NCBI GenBank assembly: GCA_016763135.1
Contig: JAESUI010000354.1
Location: 1-8,510 of the forward strand
Length of the DNA: 8,510 nucleotides
Direction of reading: 5' to 3'
Source of the DNA: Flavobacteriales bacterium
GTDB taxonomy: Bacteria > Bacteroidota > Bacteroidia > Flavobacteriales_E > Vicingaceae
Numbering within the stretch: the stretch's first letter is position 1; the number at the start of each line of letters is the position of its first letter. Both the position numbers and the translations under genes were made by a program. The notes beneath the pieces are model-generated. The model was not told the DNA's origin. It made no database searches and worked only from the letters and a program-made list of their open reading frames with translations. Positions 6,321 through 8,510 of this stretch are shown piece by piece.

Positions 6321-6342
6321 AAACAGCAACCTTGCTTAGTTT
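6321..6342 (+). terminator. Possible weak terminator after tRNA-Arg
   Basis: AAAC and GTTT form an outer stem and GCA/TGC (extendable as GCAA/TTGC) an inner stem, separated by an uneven internal loop and followed by TAAAC. It starts 12 bp past the tRNA 3' end. The short stem and poor U-tract make this tentative. Confidence 0.25.
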
Positions 6343-6371
6343 TAAACGTATTAACCTAATATAATTAATAT

Positions 6372-6379
6372 TAACTTTG
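6372..6379 (+). promoter_or_regulatory. Exact TAnnTTTG box immediately before the T9SS substrate gene
   Basis: TAACTTTG matches the Bacteroidota -7 consensus and ends 5 bp before the ATG at 6385, so the transcript would be leaderless or nearly so. The box lies inside an inverted repeat, TTAAC-TTT-GTTAA (6371-6383), which might also be an operator. The start itself is firm because it opens a clean signal peptide. No clear -33 TTTG is seen in the AT-rich upstream sequence. Confidence 0.45.
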
Positions 6380-6384
6380 TTAAC

Positions 6385-7449
6385 ATGAAAAGATACTTGT
6401 TATTCATTATACTTTTGGCAATAGGCATTGCAGCTAATGCTCAATGCCCTTTAAATGTTAGCATTGTAAGTGTCCCAGATGTTTCAATAATTACAGTTTG
6501 TAAAAGTACTCCCGTACAATTAGAAGCTAACCCTTCTGCTGGAGCTGTAGGGCCTCAATATATATGGGTGGTAGATGGCGATACTGTATTTGGTGCAGAT
6601 TCTATAATTAATATTCTTGCTAATAATCAAAATATTCAAGTTTATATGGGAACTTCTACTGGCTGTCCTCAGGATACGGTTTCAATTTCTATACAGGTTC
6701 AAACAGTATTAATTCAATCTACTGTCAATATTTTAAATTATAATTGTGCGTTAGATGAGGCGGATATTCAGATTAATTCTTCTGGAGGAACGGCAATATA
6801 TAATTATGATTTAGTCGGTATAGGGACAAGCGCAACAGGAGCCTACAACAATGTGCCTGTTGGAACTTATGATTTATATATTACGGATGCTCAAGGTTGT
6901 AACGATACGAATGTTGTTGTAATTGTACCAGTTCCTGAAACGATTGAATCTGTATATAGCACTTCTTTAGTGTGTAATCAGACAGTTACTGATGTTCAAA
7001 TAACGGCAACTGGAGGAACTCCATCTTATAGTTATGATTTAGTGGGAATTGGAACTAATTCATCTGGAACATACAATGACGTGCCTTTAGGCAGTTATAT
7101 TCTCTATACCGCTGATAATAATGGGTGTATTGATACAAGTGAAGTAGTTATTATCCCAATTACTTGCCCCCCTCCTTTACCAACGGAGGTTATAACACCA
7201 AATGGAGATGGGTATAATGATATGTGGAGAATAAGTAACATACAGTTTTACCCAGATAATGAGGTGTTTATTTTTGATAGGTGGGGGCAAAGAGTATATC
7301 ATAAGGAAGGTTATGAGAATGCCGATGGGTGGGAAGCTAAATATGTAGGGGCAAATATGCCAGTATCAACTTATTATTATATACTAAAAATATCTATTGA
7401 AGAAAGTGATGATATAGTTATTAAAGGACCAATATCTGTGTTTAGGTAA
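6385..7449 (+). CDS. T9SS-secreted protein with SprB-type repeats and CHU_C (type B) sorting domain
   Basis: The protein has 354 residues. It begins with a Sec signal peptide (1-19, cleavage at ANA|Q); the nearby Cys21 does not form a lipobox. Residues about 21-107 look like an Ig/PKD-like beta domain containing YIWVVDGDTVFG. Two SprB-type repeats follow (about 112-180 and 188-256), each with GGT..Y.YDLVGIGT, Y.(N/D)VP.G.Y and GC.DT. After a Pro-rich linker, residues 264-354 form a gliding-motility-associated C-terminal (CHU_C) domain: VITPNGDGYNDMW, then VFIFDRWGQRVYHKEGYE, GWEAKY and VSTYYYILK. Such type B domains direct proteins through the type IX secretion system across the outer membrane in Bacteroidota. 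The next gene, 3 bp away, encodes a PorP/SprF protein, the partner class needed for type B cargo. The protein is much smaller than the adhesin SprB. It is probably a surface or released adhesin-like protein; the ligand is unknown. Confidence 0.9.
   Translation: MKRYLLFIILLAIGIAANAQCPLNVSIVSVPDVSIITVCKSTPVQLEANPSAGAVGPQYIWVVDGDTVFGADSIINILANNQNIQVYMGTSTGCPQDTVSISIQVQTVLIQSTVNILNYNCALDEADIQINSSGGTAIYNYDLVGIGTSATGAYNNVPVGTYDLYITDAQGCNDTNVVVIVPVPETIESVYSTSLVCNQTVTDVQITATGGTPSYSYDLVGIGTNSSGTYNDVPLGSYILYTADNNGCIDTSEVVIIPITCPPPLPTEVITPNGDGYNDMWRISNIQFYPDNEVFIFDRWGQRVYHKEGYENADGWEAKYVGANMPVSTYYYILKISIEESDDIVIKGPISVFR
6718..6924 (+). repeat. SprB-type protein repeat, unit 1
   Basis: This encodes residues about 112-180 of the T9SS substrate. 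It shares YDLVGIGT, YN.VP.G.Y, GC.DT and VVI with unit 2 at the same spacing. Many matching residues use different synonymous codons in the two copies (for example gtcggtatagggaca against gtgggaattggaact), so the duplication is old and maintained at protein level. Confidence 0.75.
6946..7152 (+). repeat. SprB-type protein repeat, unit 2
   Basis: This encodes residues about 188-256 of the T9SS substrate and aligns with unit 1 without obvious gaps over the central 45 residues. Each unit has one cysteine near its start (C121, C197) and one in the GC.DT motif (C172, C248), compatible with a disulfide per repeat. Confidence 0.75.
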
Positions 7450-7452
7450 TTA

Positions 7453-8385
7453 ATGAAAAAGGGATTAGTCATATTATTTCTATTTGCAGCTTTTAACGCT
7501 TTTGCTCAACAGTCTGTGCAGTATTCTCAGTACTCATTCAATAATTTTGGGTACAACCCGGCATTTGCTGGAACAATAAAATGTGTTGACTTTAGAGCTG
7601 GAACAAGATTGCAATGGGTAGGTTTTGAAGGGGCTCCTAGGCAGTCGTTTGCTAGTTTACAACTGGAATTAAAGAAGAAGCATTTTAAAAACAAAGGAAA
7701 ACATTCAGTTGGTCTTTATATAGAACAAGATGAGGTCCATTTAACGACAAGATCTGTTGTGAAACTAGCCTACTCATATCATACAAAGTTATCCTCTAAA
7801 TATACAATGGGTCTTGGGATTTTTGCGGGAGTTCAACAGTATTCTACTGATGATGTCTTTGGAGGAGAAACGAATAATGATCCTGTACTTGCTTCAGCAG
7901 CAGGTTCTGTATTGCGTTATCCAGACATTATGCCAGGAATTTTATTTTACAGTAACAAGGTGTATTGGAGTTTTTCTATTAATCAGCTTTATTTTAAAAA
8001 CATAAAATTAGGGGAGGAACAAAAGCAGGTTAGTCAATATTATTTTGGAGGTGGATTTAAATCTTTACATGGTAATTGGACAGTATTTAGATCATTTTTA
8101 TTGAAATGGAATATTATGGGGCCTCCAGCCTTAGATTTGAATATGGCCTGGGTATATCGTCAAAAAATGACTTTAGGATTAGGGTATCGAGTTGGTGAGT
8201 CTGCAATTGCTCAGGTTAAATTTAATATAGGAGCAATAAAAATAGGCTATGCTTTTGATTTCCCATTAAATAAGATTTATGGAAATTACGGACATGAGAT
8301 AATGATCGCATTTAATAAGTGTGGAGGAGGTTCTGTAGGTAATGGTGGAGGAATGAAACCTCATGTTTGCCCTGCATACAATTGA
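7453..8385 (+). CDS. PorP/SprF-family type IX secretion system membrane protein
   Basis: The protein has 310 residues with a Sec signal peptide (1-18, AFA|QQ). The family hallmark QYSQYSFNNFGYNPAFAGT (23-41), then TRLQWVGFEGAPRQSF, identifies the PorP/SprF group. The body alternates short beta strands and polar turns (HSVGLYIE, YTMGLGIFAG, MTLGLGYRVG, AIKIGYAFDF), as expected for an outer-membrane beta barrel. Family members work with type B (CHU_C) cargo proteins in secretion or surface attachment. The gene starts 3 bp after the stop of such a cargo gene, so the two are co-transcribed and probably translationally coupled. The barrel ends near GHEIMIAFN (280-288). A tail of about 22 residues then follows, with CGGGSVGNGGG and a second Cys near the end; I do not recall such a tail as usual for the family. 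Its last 25 bases overlap an opposing partial gene. Confidence 0.9.
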   Translation: MKKGLVILFLFAAFNAFAQQSVQYSQYSFNNFGYNPAFAGTIKCVDFRAGTRLQWVGFEGAPRQSFASLQLELKKKHFKNKGKHSVGLYIEQDEVHLTTRSVVKLAYSYHTKLSSKYTMGLGIFAGVQQYSTDDVFGGETNNDPVLASAAGSVLRYPDIMPGILFYSNKVYWSFSINQLYFKNIKLGEEQKQVSQYYFGGGFKSLHGNWTVFRSFLLKWNIMGPPALDLNMAWVYRQKMTLGLGYRVGESAIAQVKFNIGAIKIGYAFDFPLNKIYGNYGHEIMIAFNKCGGGSVGNGGGMKPHVCPAYN

Positions 8386-8510
8386 TTCTTCACTAAGTGT
8401 GAAAGTATGTCTTCACAACCATAAGCCACTAGCTTTTCTTCTTTTACTAATGCAGGTAAAATCACTAAAGAAAATGGTAAATGATGATTTTCTTTATCAA
8501 CATTGGTTGA
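8361..8510 (-). CDS. 3' end of an unidentified gene, cut by the window edge
   Basis: A frame open from the window edge runs 49 codons to a TGA at 8361-8363. It reads in part LPFSLVILPALVKEEKLVAY and then GCEDILSHLVKNQLYAGQT. The other two minus frames close within about 15 codons, and composition and codon choice (TTA, GAA, AAA, GTA) look like the neighbouring genes, so I take it as real. Its 3' end overlaps that of the PorP/SprF gene by 25 bp in a tail-to-tail arrangement, with no terminator visible between them. I do not recognise the family; the short segment is compatible with the end of a small alpha/beta fold, but no function can be assigned. Confidence 0.5.
   Translation of the reverse strand, partial: STNVDKENHHLPFSLVILPALVKEEKLVAYGCEDILSHLVKNQLYAGQT

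Noticed and set aside
6238..6384. tRNA-linked integration site or mobile element boundary
   Set aside because: No integrase gene and no repeated copy of the tRNA 3' end is seen in the window; the genes on both sides look chromosomal.
7814..8005. A 63-codon plus-strand frame inside the PorP/SprF gene
   Set aside because: It is an out-of-frame shadow of a well-supported gene.
8388..8405. Hairpin TTCAC-taagt-GTGAA as a terminator for the converging genes
   Set aside because: The stem is only 5 bp, has no U-tract on either strand, and lies inside the partial minus-strand frame.

Overview
The window reads as chromosomal DNA of a low-GC member of the Bacteroidota, most likely a flavobacterium-like, possibly aquatic organism. 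Three things point there: a type IX secretion (T9SS) substrate with a CHU_C sorting domain followed by a PorP/SprF partner, an IPExxxVDY-family protein directly upstream of pyruvate kinase, and candidate promoters of the TAnnTTTG type with little Shine-Dalgarno sequence before start codons. I see no transposase, integrase, phage gene or CRISPR array.

Positions 34-3023 (all minus strand) look like a small accessory metabolic cluster. In transcription order it holds an AraC-family regulator, a zinc-free quinone-oxidoreductase-type MDR dehydrogenase, and an exported haloalkane dehalogenase with a complete catalytic pentad. The last two genes are 10 bp apart and surely co-transcribed. The regulator is separated from them by about 200 bp and probably controls them. 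The substrate cannot be told from the sequence.

Positions 3024-3248 are intergenic and hold two perfect palindromes (28 bp and 22 bp). One lies just upstream of the likely AraC promoter; the other follows the stop codon of the next operon.

Positions 3249-6165 (minus) are a housekeeping operon in the order IPExxxVDY protein, pyruvate kinase, M42 aminopeptidase. The first two genes overlap by one base (TAATG). The pyruvate kinase carries the residue set of potassium-independent enzymes.

Positions 6166-6384 form a divergent promoter region with a tRNA-Arg(CCT) gene on the plus strand. Its stems carry several mismatches and its T-loop lacks the usual C, yet an exact TAnnTTTG box sits 8 bp upstream of it.

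Positions 6385-8385 (plus) are a two-gene T9SS unit: a secreted protein with an Ig/PKD-like domain, two SprB-type repeats and a type B (CHU_C) C-terminal sorting domain, then 3 bp later a PorP/SprF outer-membrane protein that is probably its dedicated secretion or anchoring partner. At the right edge, the 3' end of a minus-strand gene of unknown function converges on, and slightly overlaps, the PorP/SprF gene.

Most of the window is recognisable biology. The points worth following are the degenerate tRNA, the exported dehalogenase cluster, the paired palindromes, the potassium-independence signature and the T9SS pair with an unusual Gly/Cys tail. I do not see a clearly new multi-gene system.
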